Origin: Branchinecta lynchi
Taxonomy: Eukaryota > Arthropoda > Branchiopoda > Anostraca > Branchinectidae
DNA: 64,000 nt
NCBI GenBank assembly: GCA_023053575.1
Contig: JAKZAP010000021.1
Location: 2,501,790-2,565,789, forward strand
Direction: 5' to 3'
Shown: positions 1 to 8,976 of the stretch, piece after piece
Numbering within the stretch: position 1 is the first letter of the stretch
How the letters are laid out: each line of letters starts with the position of its first letter
Notes under the pieces: model-generated
The model's input: the letters and a program-made list of their open reading frames with translations, nothing else
The model's database searches: none
Told to the model about the DNA's origin: nothing
Position numbers and translations under genes: made by a program

Positions 1-406
1 AAACTGAACGAGACAAATAGCGCAATGTTGTTGATGGGATTTTAAACTCAGATCAGTTCGACTACTCAAAATTTCTTACAGTTATTTAGAGGCGAAAGCC
101 TTTTTTCTTGCTTTGTATTATTAAGAGAAAGATAAGGAAAAAAAATACTGAGCTTTTAGTAATGTAGTGAATGCACAAGATAAAAAACTAAACATTAATG
201 AAAAGATAAGGAACTATTCGGGTCTAAAAAATCGAATTCCTAGATGGAATGCGGAGCAATGGACAAGGGCAGAAACGTGAAGGTCCTGGACAATTAAAGA
301 AAATTTTGCAGAAGAGACAGAGGGCAACAAAGTTGCAGTTATACGGGAATTCCTATAACGTCGAGGAAGGTGTAATAAAAATTTACAACATTTTAAATAA
401 TAAGTC
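1..406. other. AT-rich flank, nothing recognised
   Basis: This is presumably TMEM94 intron sequence to the left of the LTR retrotransposon. No exon, terminal repeat or LINE motif is visible. A short coding-like stretch at about 214-370 has stops in every useful frame. Confidence 0.4.
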
Positions 407-411
407 CTGAT

Positions 412-866
412 TGTGAAGATCAAGGGTCGCCGATTAAGGCAACACAACCTGACGTCACGGTGGAGCTCCCTAGCCTACTGGCGTCTCCGACGCCGTCCCG
501 TTAGAGACTCCAAAATATCGGCCTAAGCCTCGAGGTACCTTGAAGTACCAAGGGTTACAAAACAAGGTATTTTATTACTTTGATTGATCACACCATATAT
601 ACATTACTTCAATACTTTATACTCGCAACTAGTTAACTCGGTACAAATACCAGCGGAACACTATCGTTCCCATACACAATTTACTACTAAAGATAACTAT
701 TTCATAGTTATCTTTTCTAATATTATTCACTTTCTACTTTCTTGTGCATAATTTAATTTTAACCCAAACTTAACTATTTATTAGTTATTATTGATTTTCC
801 ACACTTTTCTGACACTTCTTGTAGAATCACTCACGGCTTATTGCCGTTCTGCATAAGTCCGTGACA
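412..866 (-). repeat. 3' LTR of the Gmr1-like element
   Basis: 455 bp, on the plus strand TGTGAAGATCAAGG to AGTCCGTGACA. It contains about 17 extra bases near 488 compared with the 5' LTR. CTGAT at 407-411 is the target duplication. Confidence 0.95.
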
Positions 867-882
867 TATCTTCCCTCTGAAG
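867..882 (-). promoter_or_regulatory. Polypurine tract of the LTR element
   Basis: Read on the minus strand, AGAGGGAAGATA stands directly before the 3' LTR start TGTCAC. This is the expected position for the plus-strand primer of an LTR retrotransposon. Confidence 0.7.
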
Positions 883-1136
883 GAGGCGACTGCCTTATCT
901 TTGCTTTAAAAATTCATCACTTATAACAAGTTATAACTTAAAGTCTTCCTTCACTGTTTAACAGAACGACAACTTAAACTTTCAACTCCATTTTCTCTAA
1001 TATTTACACGTATCCACTGAAACTCCCAGGTGATCGGACGGTGTCTTCCGTCCCGGTATCTTCCGTGGGACCTCTCTGGCTTCTTCTGGCCGCGGGGGAG
1101 TCTGTCCCCCTCTTCTCTCGGCCCAAAGAACAATAT

Positions 1137-2033
1137 TTAGGTATTTCTGACCAACGGTGCTAGCTTACGCAACCTTGGGTCGATCAACACAACTGAAGGG
1201 TCTGTCGGCGACAACGGTATTGTAGGGATCGTTGCGTAGAATGGCCTTCTGCCAGCTACAGGGAGCAACCTCCATGGTCCAGGCGATGCGCTGAGCGACC
1301 TGCTCTGGGACCACGGTGGACTAGGACTTCTGGGTGTGTCCCTTGTCTGCACCACGAATAGGTTCCACGGTAGCTCCGGTGACTCGGTAATTTGCTTCCG
1401 GCGGGCAGCCGCCGCCCTCTCTCGCTCTACGACTCGATCTAGTGGAAGTAGCGGTAACGACTGCGGTCGAGTAACCGCCTGCGGCACGGCCTGTACTTGG
1501 TGTACCGGAAACGGCAAAAGGCGTCCGCCGTTTTGAGTACCTTGGGGTTGATTCAACCGCGAGAAAACAGAGGATTGCGGTCGAGTAACTGCCTGAGGCA
1601 CGGCCTGTACTTGGTGTACCGGAAACGGCAAAAGGCGTCCGCCGTTTTGAGTCCCTTGGGGTTGACTCAATCGCGAGAAAACAGAGGAAGTGGAACGGGA
1701 ATATGGGGTTTTGGATAAACCTCTCCCTTGAATACAGTTCCCTCGCCCACCTCTGTGCGTCCTCTTGGTAACCTTGGCGCTAGCCTGGTCACACGGGTTG
1801 AGGTTTACAGCAGCGTCGCTCTGCAACCCCGCTTGTGTCGCAAGGCTTGTTCCCCTGGATGCGCGCCTACGAGGATTTCGTCTTTGACGGTTCCCCCTTC
1901 GGCTCTGGGCGTGGGACTCCATGTTCGTCGGGTCCCTCGCCTGATTTTCGCTCGCGTCGCTGTTCATCGGTTGCACCGCCATCTCTTCGTCTAGTGTGTA
2001 CTCTTCTGCATTGTACAGAATTTCTTCGTCCAT
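1137..2033 (-). CDS. Extra ORF after pol in the Gmr1-like element (unknown function)
   Basis: A 298-residue ORF starts 55 bases after the pol stop and fills the space before the 3' LTR, the position env has in retroviruses. It shows no signal peptide, membrane segment or Cys pattern, so it does not look like an envelope. The protein is rich in Arg, Pro, Gln and Ser and probably disordered. It has an acidic start (DEEILYNAEEYTLDEE), a basic patch (RRGNRQRRNPRRRASRG) and a perfect-frame tandem duplication of 38 residues (about 98% alike) in the middle. The basic patch suggests nucleic-acid binding, by inference only. An open frame of this length in a young element, with an in-frame repeat, argues for a real protein. 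It is not a known Gmr1 domain as far as I recall. Confidence 0.7.
   Translation of the reverse strand: MDEEILYNAEEYTLDEEMAVQPMNSDASENQARDPTNMESHAQSRRGNRQRRNPRRRASRGTSLATQAGLQSDAAVNLNPCDQASAKVTKRTHRGGRGNCIQGRGLSKTPYSRSTSSVFSRLSQPQGTQNGGRLLPFPVHQVQAVPQAVTRPQSSVFSRLNQPQGTQNGGRLLPFPVHQVQAVPQAVTRPQSLPLLPLDRVVERERAAAARRKQITESPELPWNLFVVQTRDTPRSPSPPWSQSRSLSASPGPWRLLPVAGRRPFYATIPTIPLSPTDPSVVLIDPRLRKLAPLVRNT
1460..1687. repeat. Two 114-bp tandem units inside the extra ORF
   Basis: Units 1460-1573 and 1574-1687 are nearly identical. Each equals 38 codons, so the duplication keeps the frame. Each unit carries FSRL.QPQGTQNGGRLL and FPVHQVQAVPQ. Confidence 0.9.
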
Positions 2034-2088
2034 CTAAAGAAAAAAAAGAATTTACATCTATATACATAAGACTCGGAGTTTCTCCAAA

Positions 2089-5000
2089 CTAAAATAGCCT
2101 GGACAGACCATCTGCATTTGCATTCTCCTTCCCTTTTTTAGCTACAACAGTAAATGCGTACTCTTGTAAGGCCAACCACCATCTGGTGAGGCGACCGTTT
2201 TCGTTTTGCATGGATTGAAGGTACACTAACGGGTTGTGATCCGTTACAACGGTAAACTGTCTCCCGGCCAGGTAGTGATGGCATTTACCGATGGCCCACC
2301 GTATCGCCAAACATTCTTGTTCGATGACGGAGTATCGGAGCTCCGGTCCTTTCAGCTTCCTTGACAAGAATCGAACAGGGTGCTCACCGTCCTCAAACAC
2401 CTGGCTCAATGCGGCCCCGATGCCTATGGCTGAGGCATCGGTTTGTAGTAAAAAAGGCTTTGTATAGTCCGGTGCTCTTAAAACTGAGTCCGAACTCAAA
2501 GATTCTTTCAATGTCTGGAAAGCTTGCCTTGCCTCGCATGACCAGATGACTTTCACTGGGGAGTCTTTTTTGGTCAACGCAAACAATGGCGTGGCGATGT
2601 TCGAATAGTCTTTGATGAACGATCTGTAATAGCCGGAGAACCCCAAAAAGGACTGGACCTGCTTCTTGGATTCTGGCAGAGACATTTGCTTCAGTGCCTC
2701 AATTTTCTCAGGGTCGGGCAATATCTTCCCCGACCCCACGATATGTCCTAAAAGCTTGACGTAAGGCTTGGCAAACTGGCATTTATCCAGCCGCATTGTT
2801 AAGTTTTCTTTGTCAACTTTTCCTAGCACATCATCAAGATGTTGCACGTGGTTTCCAGTGTCGCTAGAAAAAACGGTCAAATCGTCAAGGAAAGAATCGG
2901 CATGGTCGCGACTTTCAGCTACGAGGTCATCCATCATACGTTGGTATGTGGCTGGTGCCCCGGTTAACCCGAACCCCATGACATTCAATTCCATTAATCC
3001 GAGAGGTGTATGGAAGGCAGTTTTCTCTACCGACTCCTCGTGTAACGGAATTTGCCAATAACCCTTGCGTGCATCCAAGGTAGTGATACAACTCATGGGT
3101 GCCACACGTTCCAAAATGTCGTCTATCCTGGGCAAAGGATATGCATCAAACTTTGTCAATTTGTTGACCCCGCGATAGTCAATGCATACTCGTATGGTAC
3201 CATCTTTCTTGCGAACCAGTACCGCATTAGACGCCCATGGACTTTTTGAAGGTCGGATGATATCCAGTTCAAGCATTTCCTGCACTTCCCTTTTAAACGT
3301 CTCGTGGTACGCCTGTGGCACTCTACGAGCTTTTTCCCGAAACGGACCTCCCGTGGTAATTATCTCATGTATAGCGTGTGCCGACTTCCCTGGAATCTCC
3401 GAGAAAACAGAGCTGTGTTTCTGCAATATCTCATAGATTGGACGAGATTCGGCTTCGCTGAGATGCGATAGGTCCGCCTCGATAGCCTCAGAACACTGAG
3501 TAATTTTAGGAGGGTGCATCAAGTCATCGGTGTCGTCGAGGTCATCGGGGATATGGCTTACAGCGTCGTAACTTTGCGCGTTTAGTGCTTGCCCCCCAGA
3601 CTCAACTGGTTCACTGATATCGGTCGGTACATCTGTCGCCACCAATACTACAGTATCACGTTCCACCCACTTCTTAAGTAGATTTATGTGAAAAACCTGA
3701 CATTTTTGCCGTGAATCGGGAAGTTCGATTTCGTAGTCGACACTGCCTAACACCTTAGACACCTTGTACGGACCTCTCCAGTGGAGGTCAAGTTTACTTT
3801 GGCCCTCTGGTAGGAGAATCAGAACCTGCTCGCCGACTTGGAAAGATCTTTGCGAAGATGCTTTGTCGTAACGCCTCTTCTGGTTTGCTGCTGCGTCTGA
3901 TAGTTTTTCAGACGCTAGGGAACGATAGCGGGTTAATCGTTCCCTCAAGTCGAGCACCGACGTGTTGACGCTAGGGTCAACCTCTCCCGACCAAGCCTCT
4001 TTACACAGATCCAAAGGTCCTCTTGGGTTCCGCCCGAGCAAAAGCTCAAAGGGGGAATAACCCGTAGATTCTTGAGGAACCTCGCGGTATGCAAAAAGCA
4101 CGAAGGGAAGCATTTTGTCCCACTTCTTTGGTTCTTCTATCGCAAATTTCCTCAACATCGAGACCACGGTACCGTTAAAACGCTCCACCAGCCCATCACA
4201 TTGCGGATGGTAGGCTGCCGTTTTCAGTCCTTTAATCGACAGCTGCTCGTATAGCTGCTTCATACTCGCGGATATGAAGTTTGTGCCTCGGTCGGTAAGC
4301 AGCTTTTCAGGCAACCCCACCCGTGAGAAGATACTTATCATTGCCTCCGCTATCTTAGCACTCGTAGTAGAGCGCAGAGGCACTGCCTCTGGATAGCGAG
4401 TAGCGTAGTCACAAATGACAAGTATATATTGGTTTCCTGATGATGACTTGGGCAAAGGGCCAACAATGTCTGCCGCAACGAGCCGGAAGGGCACCGTCTC
4501 GACTGGCATCGGTATGAGGGGTGCTCTGTCGTTCCGTAGCACTCGTGCTGTTTTCTGACACACTTTGCACGACTTGCAATAGGCTTTTACCTCTTTGTTC
4601 ATTCCAGGCCATATAAATCGGTGTCGTATGCGAGCTAATGTGCGTCGGGCTCCCATGTGACCAGAGAAGGGTATATCGTGAGCTATGGCAATTGTTCGTT
4701 CCTGTAACTCTTTTGGTAAAACCAGAAGGTCACGGGATATGCCACATCTGTCAGTCAGTCTTCTATATAGCAGGTCTTTTCGTATCAAGTAACCGGAGTC
4801 TGGCTCAGTGACTTTGTTACGGTAACTGTCGAGCGTCGCATCTTTGAGCTGCAATTTCGAGCATAGGTCCGCGTTAACAGACTCTAATTCAACCACAGGC
4901 GCTGTGTCTGAAGCCTTGTGCTCTTTCTTAGCAGTCCTGCGATCCCGGCGAGACTTCCGCATTTTAAAGCTGCCAGCAACCAAGCTTTCATCCATATTTT

Positions 5001-6039
5001 TGAAATCCTCAAGCCAAGGCTGGGTCGACAAAGGCTTGTCAACTCCGGACACCTTGACACTTGGCCTGTTAGCTTTTATGTACAATGACCTCATAAGATG
5101 GTCAAAAATAGGAACATCTATTCCCAAAATAACGTCTTCTGGAAGGCTTTCAGCAACACAGAACTGGTTCCAGATTATCGATCCGTCTTCCAGTTCCAGT
5201 GACAAGCTCTTCACAGGGTAGTTCTTGGTATCACCATGAACTCCTAGAATTCGGACGAAGTCTTTAGCATCCGAACAGTCGCCCACAAGTCTCTTATGCA
5301 CCATAGAGACTGTCGCACCACTGTCGAGCAAGACTGTCACGCTTTGGTCCTCTAAAGTTCCTGTTAAACAGAACTTCGAGTTTTTTGTATCCTTGGCAAT
5401 CTTCACATGCTCCGCTTTTTTCGGGCACTTGTGTTCTTTGAACCAAGGACCTTTGCACTTAAAGCATTTACGCTGATTTCTCGACGCTTCATTTTCACTT
5501 TCTGTTTTCCGTGTATCTTCAGAAAGCTTTGAAGTACCGGACTCCTTAGAACCCCAACCTGGATTAACGGATTGTCTGGTACTGAATTGTGGCTTCCTGG
5601 CCAGCGCATATTTCTCGGCAGCCGAAGCCAGCTCGTTCAACCCGGCAAAATCGCCTTCCCTTAAATGGATTTGCAGATCTCGTGGTGCGGACTCAATGAA
5701 CTGCTCCCGGATAATTTTATCTCGGGTCGTTTTGAGTTTTTCAACCAGCATGTTCAGGTTGGCGGTACTCAGAGTAGGGGCAGGGTCGTCCGCAATGTTT
5801 AGCCACTTCGAACCCAAGTCATTGAGGCGATGCAAATACTGAAGGTGAGATTCGCCTTCATACTTTTTGCACCGTCTGAACTTTGTTCTGTGTCCCTCCT
5901 CTGAAACGTTATAACGCTCCAGAATCCGTTGTTCTAACTCAGTGAAATTCGTTAGATCATTTGGTGAAAGGGTCGCGTAAGCTGCCTGTGCCTTACCTGT
6001 CAGGCACGGCCCAATACGTACAGACCAAGTGTTTTCCGG
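2089..6039 (-). CDS. pol: Gag (C-terminal part)-Pol polyprotein of the Gmr1-like element
   Basis: The frame is open from 6039, just after an in-frame TGA; the first Met is at 5835, giving 1248 residues. In order from that Met: end of the capsid-like part; zinc knuckle with C-x2-C and H-x-C at 122-136 (CFKCKGPWFKEHKC); aspartic protease LLDSGATV at about 168; integrase zinc finger with H-x6-H at about 385-395 and C-x2-C at about 425; integrase catalytic residues in AADIVGPL (about 455), LTDRGTNF (about 515) and VERFNGT (about 553); a GPY/F module HWRGPYKV at about 685; reverse transcriptase from about 770 with FLDD at about 980; RNase H with LLQTDAS at about 1130 and NADGLSRLF at the end. All catalytic residues are present. 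The protein copies the element's RNA and inserts the cDNA. Integrase before RT marks the Gmr1 group. Confidence 0.95.
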   Translation of the reverse strand, partial: PENTWSVRIGPCLTGKAQAAYATLSPNDLTNFTELEQRILERYNVSEEGHRTKFRRCKKYEGESHLQYLHRLNDLGSKWLNIADDPAPTLSTANLNMLVEKLKTTRDKIIREQFIESAPRDLQIHLREGDFAGLNELASAAEKYALARKPQFSTRQSVNPGWGSKESGTSKLSEDTRKTESENEASRNQRKCFKCKGPWFKEHKCPKKAEHVKIAKDTKNSKFCLTGTLEDQSVTVLLDSGATVSMVHKRLVGDCSDAKDFVRILGVHGDTKNYPVKSLSLELEDGSIIWNQFCVAESLPEDVILGIDVPIFDHLMRSLYIKANRPSVKVSGVDKPLSTQPWLEDFKNMDESLVAGSFKMRKSRRDRRTAKKEHKASDTAPVVELESVNADLCSKLQLKDATLDSYRNKVTEPDSGYLIRKDLLYRRLTDRCGISRDLLVLPKELQERTIAIAHDIPFSGHMGARRTLARIRHRFIWPGMNKEVKAYCKSCKVCQKTARVLRNDRAPLIPMPVETVPFRLVAADIVGPLPKSSSGNQYILVICDYATRYPEAVPLRSTTSAKIAEAMISIFSRVGLPEKLLTDRGTNFISASMKQLYEQLSIKGLKTAAYHPQCDGLVERFNGTVVSMLRKFAIEEPKKWDKMLPFVLFAYREVPQESTGYSPFELLLGRNPRGPLDLCKEAWSGEVDPSVNTSVLDLRERLTRYRSLASEKLSDAAANQKRRYDKASSQRSFQVGEQVLILLPEGQSKLDLHWRGPYKVSKVLGSVDYEIELPDSRQKCQVFHINLLKKWVERDTVVLVATDVPTDISEPVESGGQALNAQSYDAVSHIPDDLDDTDDLMHPPKITQCSEAIEADLSHLSEAESRPIYEILQKHSSVFSEIPGKSAHAIHEIITTGGPFREKARRVPQAYHETFKREVQEMLELDIIRPSKSPWASNAVLVRKKDGTIRVCIDYRGVNKLTKFDAYPLPRIDDILERVAPMSCITTLDARKGYWQIPLHEESVEKTAFHTPLGLMELNVMGFGLTGAPATYQRMMDDLVAESRDHADSFLDDLTVFSSDTGNHVQHLDDVLGKVDKENLTMRLDKCQFAKPYVKLLGHIVGSGKILPDPEKIEALKQMSLPESKKQVQSFLGFSGYYRSFIKDYSNIATPLFALTKKDSPVKVIWSCEARQAFQTLKESLSSDSVLRAPDYTKPFLLQTDASAIGIGAALSQVFEDGEHPVRFLSRKLKGPELRYSVIEQECLAIRWAIGKCHHYLAGRQFTVVTDHNPLVYLQSMQNENGRLTRWWLALQEYAFTVVAKKGKENANADGLSRLF

Positions 6040-6396
6040 TCATTCATTAGCTCGAGCGGTTCGCTTAAAAATGGCCAGAAAATGCTCGATATTATCTGTG
6101 CGCTCGTCAAACTTTGTGAGCTGCGTAACATTCCCACGAGCCTTAAGTGCATTTACAGCTTGAAGCAATTGGTCAGTTTTGTCTTTGTCGAGCCTTTTCG
6201 CTTCAAGAAGTTCTTTTTCGAATTTCAACCTCTCCGTTTTCCAGAGTTCTTTTTCCTCTAGTCGGAGCTTGAGTTCGTGCTCTTTTTCAGACTGTCGCAA
6301 CTGTTCTCTTTGGGCACGTTGCTGTTCAAGAGAAAGTAGCTGTTTTACCAGGTCTTCCATGGCAATCGCTTCGCTCTGTTGTCTGGTTAGAACCAT
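6040..6396 (-). CDS. gag: Gag N-terminal part, ended by an in-frame stop
   Basis: 118 residues from the ATG at 6396. It has a highly charged coiled-coil-like start (residues about 15-80, many Glu, Lys, Gln and Arg) and then a capsid-type start with KFDERTDNIEHFLAIFKR. It stops at TGA 6040-6042 in the same frame as the following gag-pol ORF, which continues with typical capsid sequence. So either one point mutation inactivates this copy or the stop is read through. Family members usually encode gag-pol as one frame or with a programmed signal between gag and pol; a stop inside capsid argues for mutation. Confidence 0.85.
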   Translation of the reverse strand: MVLTRQQSEAIAMEDLVKQLLSLEQQRAQREQLRQSEKEHELKLRLEEKELWKTERLKFEKELLEAKRLDKDKTDQLLQAVNALKARGNVTQLTKFDERTDNIEHFLAIFKRTARANE

Positions 6397-6871
6397 GCGT
6401 TATCGGAAGCCTGCCAACAATTTTCAAAATTTCAATGAAAATTTTCTCGGCGGATTACCTCTAAACCCTACAAAGTTACCACTGTGAACTTTCGGGGAGG
6501 TCCGTTCAATCCAAGCAAAATTGTATACTCGAGAATTACCTGACGGCTAATTAATATTAAACAGTAGTCTACCAACCGTTACAATAAATTCAATTATAAT
6601 TTTCCCGCGGAGCACCCTCAAAGTTACCAACGTGAACTTTCGGGGAGGTCCTCCCAATCCAAGTAAAACAATCCTTTTGAATTTGACTCACGGCCGTTCA
6701 ACTCAACTGCTTCTCGCAAAGAGACGTACAGGAGTGTACTCAAGTGAGAATTTTAATTTGCCGCGAAGCTAGGCTTCAGCAGACCAACGCCCAGAGGCGC
6801 TTAACACCAATCTGGGAATGGACAAGGGTCACTTTTTCAAGTAACTCCGTTATCCCACCGCTGTCACTATA
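6397..6871 (-). other. Leader of the LTR element with imperfect direct repeats
   Basis: 475 bases of untranslated leader between the 5' LTR and the gag ATG. Two copies of a block containing GTGAACTTTCGGGGAGGTCC occur at about 6470-6520 and 6612-6665. Duplicated leader structures often serve RNA packaging or dimerisation, but here this is only inference. Confidence 0.6.
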
Positions 6872-7309
6872 TGTGAAGATCAAGGGTCGCCGATTAAGGC
6901 AACACAACCTGACGTCACGGTGGAGCTCCCGGTGACGTCCCGTTAGAGACTCCAAAATATCGGCCTAAGCCTCGAGGTACCTTGAAGTAACCAAGGGTTA
7001 CAAAACAAGGTATTTTATTACTTTGATTGATCACACCATATATACATTACTTCAATACTTTATACTCGCGACTAGTTAACTCGGTACAAATACCAGCGGA
7101 ACACTATCGTTCCCATACACAATTTACTACTAAAGATAACTATTTCATAGTTATCTTTTCTAATATTATTCACTTTCTACTTTCTTGTGCATAATTTAAT
7201 TTTAACCCAAACTTAACTATTTATTAGTTATTATTGATTTTCCACACTTTTCTGACACTTCTTGTAGAATCACTCACGGCTTATTGCCGTTCTGCATAAG
7301 TCCGTGACA
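6872..7309 (-). repeat. 5' LTR of the Gmr1-like element
   Basis: 438 bp, nearly identical to 412-866. It should carry the promoter and polyadenylation signals. The target duplication CTGAT follows at 7310-7314. Confidence 0.95.
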
Positions 7310-7463
7310 CTGATACATTTTAAATCTTTTTGTATCAGAATGCCAAACATTTGTAGATTCCTCGGTACTGATTTGTTATAGTTTTGTTCTCATTTCAGCA
7401 GGTCGATTTACCCTTTTACCGACCTTCTAAGGTCTTCAAAAGAGAGGAATTTCCATCCATTTA

Positions 7464-7704
7464 TTCAAACAATGTTTACAACGGATACGTCAGCTATGAT
7501 TTTTCATCAGCGATATTTCGGCCCTTCTTGGCAAGGGTCCTCGTCAGGCTGTCAATCTTCTGGGGTTTTTTTTATTGACAGCCTGACGAGGACCCTTGCC
7601 AAGAAGGGCAGAAATATCGCTGATGAAAAATCATAGCTGACGTATCCGTTGTAAACATTGTTTGAATAAATGTTTCAAAGTCAGCTTGGGCTCAAAGAAT
7701 ATTT
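7464..7704. mobile_element. Fold-back element with 16-bp target duplication
   Basis: Two arms of about 100 bp are inverted copies around a 17-base T-rich centre near 7558-7575. Each arm has GAGGACCCTTGCCAAGAAGG, GAAATAT and GCTGACGTATCCGTTGTAAA. The perfect direct repeat AATTTCCATCCATTTA flanks it (7448-7463 and 7705-7720). Inverted partial copies plus a long target duplication resemble Penelope-like or LINE-type insertions, not cut-and-paste transposons. Confidence 0.75.
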
Positions 7705-7720
7705 AATTTCCATCCATTTA

Positions 7721-8422
7721 AGCCCCCCCCCCCACGAATCTTGAGGTACACAAAACATCTCGGAACTGCTCCCGAGAGCCAGAGGCGTTACTAGCCAAAA
7801 TGTTTGGGGGGGGGGGGGGGGGGGAGGGGGAGGCATTTACCGACTGGCTGGTAATTTGTACCGACTTTTTCTGCAAACAAAAAACTCTTTTCAACAACAA
7901 AAATGGCATTGGCATCATGAAGTACACAAAAAATAGGAAATTGATCTGGAGCCTAGGAGGGCCGATGATTTGTAGATCACCCGTTCGCGAGGTAAAAATA
8001 CCTCAAATTTTGGCTTCACCCTCCCTCCACTCACCCCCCCCCCCCCCCCCCCCCCCCCCCAGATGGTCGGATCGGGGAATTGATGATTTCCTATTTAATC
8101 TGGTCGGGATGATCTAGATATGACGAGACATATATTTTTATAACCAAGTAAATAATAAAGTAAATGTCAAAGAAAAGGAACCGTCCCTAAACGAAAGACT
8201 ACGCTCCCTATACGCCTTCGAAGATTGAATATTCCCCCGCCCTTCGAACGCCAGATATGGGCGAATCGGAATCCGGATTCAAATCCAGGATTCGTCTTTT
8301 AGGCTGGATTGGAATCCGGATTCGAATCTTCTGCTTGTCGGGCGGGATTCGGATTCCAAAACTTCAATCTTACAAAGCCGCTCAAATTTCTAGTCTTCAT
8401 CCTTCCAGTTTCCATTTTCACA
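7721..8422. other. Intronic stretch with long G and C homopolymer runs
   Basis: A run of about 20 G near 7805-7826 and one of about 24 C near 8036-8060 lie 230 bp apart. Around 8230-8360 is a block of GAATCCGGATTC-like palindromic motifs. No gene is seen. Confidence 0.5.
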
Positions 8423-8770
8423 ATTTCTGGGATCCCAAAACCTAAGTGGAGGGATACCTATGACATCGCAAAAATGTCCGTCTGTCTGTAAGCACGATAA
8501 CTCTCGAAGGGAGTGAGATATTTTGATGAAACTTGGTGTGAGGATTCTTTGGTTCAAGGGTAAGGTCAAGTTCGTAGATGGGTTCTGCAGCTCTACACTT
8601 AGGGGGGGGGGGGGGAGGGGGTTTCAAACTAAGGGGCAAACAAAAATATTTTTAAAAGCTATTGGGATAGTTGATTTAGTGGTAAGGAGACATGCTGAAT
8701 CCGAATATGAAAGTTATTTTCTTGCCGGATAAGTAGTTCATCCGGAATCCGGTGTAAACCGGATACAAAA
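8423..8770 (+). repeat. Repeat family 2, partial copy (left end)
   Basis: It starts with a TGGGATCCCAAAA palindrome, then the TGTCCGTCTGTCTG block, GATGAAACTTGGTGTGAGG, a G-rich run and one GCCGGATAAGTAGTTC unit. It lacks the right end. Confidence 0.75.
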
Positions 8771-8976
8771 TTTGTCGAGCAATTTTCGGCTATACCGGTC
8801 CTACCCTTTGATTCTCAAATGATTATAGCTCTGCGCACGTGGTTATAGCTCTGCGCACATTTAGGCCGGCAATCATTGGTTAATGATGTGGATGTCGGAG
8901 AGAATTGTGTAATGGAAGGTCGAAGGGGTTCTCTAAGGTTTTATACAGAGGCGAAAGGGACATGCGGATAATGTGT

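Larger units (their letters stand above)
412..7309 (-). mobile_element. Full-length Gmr1-like Ty3/gypsy LTR retrotransposon
   Basis: A 6.9-kb element, read on the minus strand, bounded by LTRs at 6872-7309 (5') and 412-866 (3'). Both LTRs carry TG..CA ends and are flanked by the 5-bp duplication CTGAT at 407-411 and 7310-7314. Coding order is gag, aspartic protease, integrase, reverse transcriptase, RNase H, then an extra ORF. Integrase in front of a gypsy-type RT is the defining trait of the Gmr1 group; ordinary Ty3/gypsy has RT first. The LTRs differ by one short indel of about 17 bases and a few point changes, so the insertion is young. One nonsense codon in gag (6040-6042) is the only obvious defect. 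The tRNA primer site next to the 5' LTR could not be assigned. Confidence 0.95.

Noticed and set aside
1137..2033. Envelope gene in the LTR element
   Set aside because: No signal peptide, membrane anchor or cysteine pattern in the extra ORF.
6800..6871. tRNA primer-binding site next to the 5' LTR
   Set aside because: The bases adjoining the LTR do not start with the expected complement of a tRNA CCA end, so it was left unassigned.
8257..8732. Plus-strand open frames over family 2 and nearby repeats
   Set aside because: They consist of repeat words and change between copies; no sign of coding.
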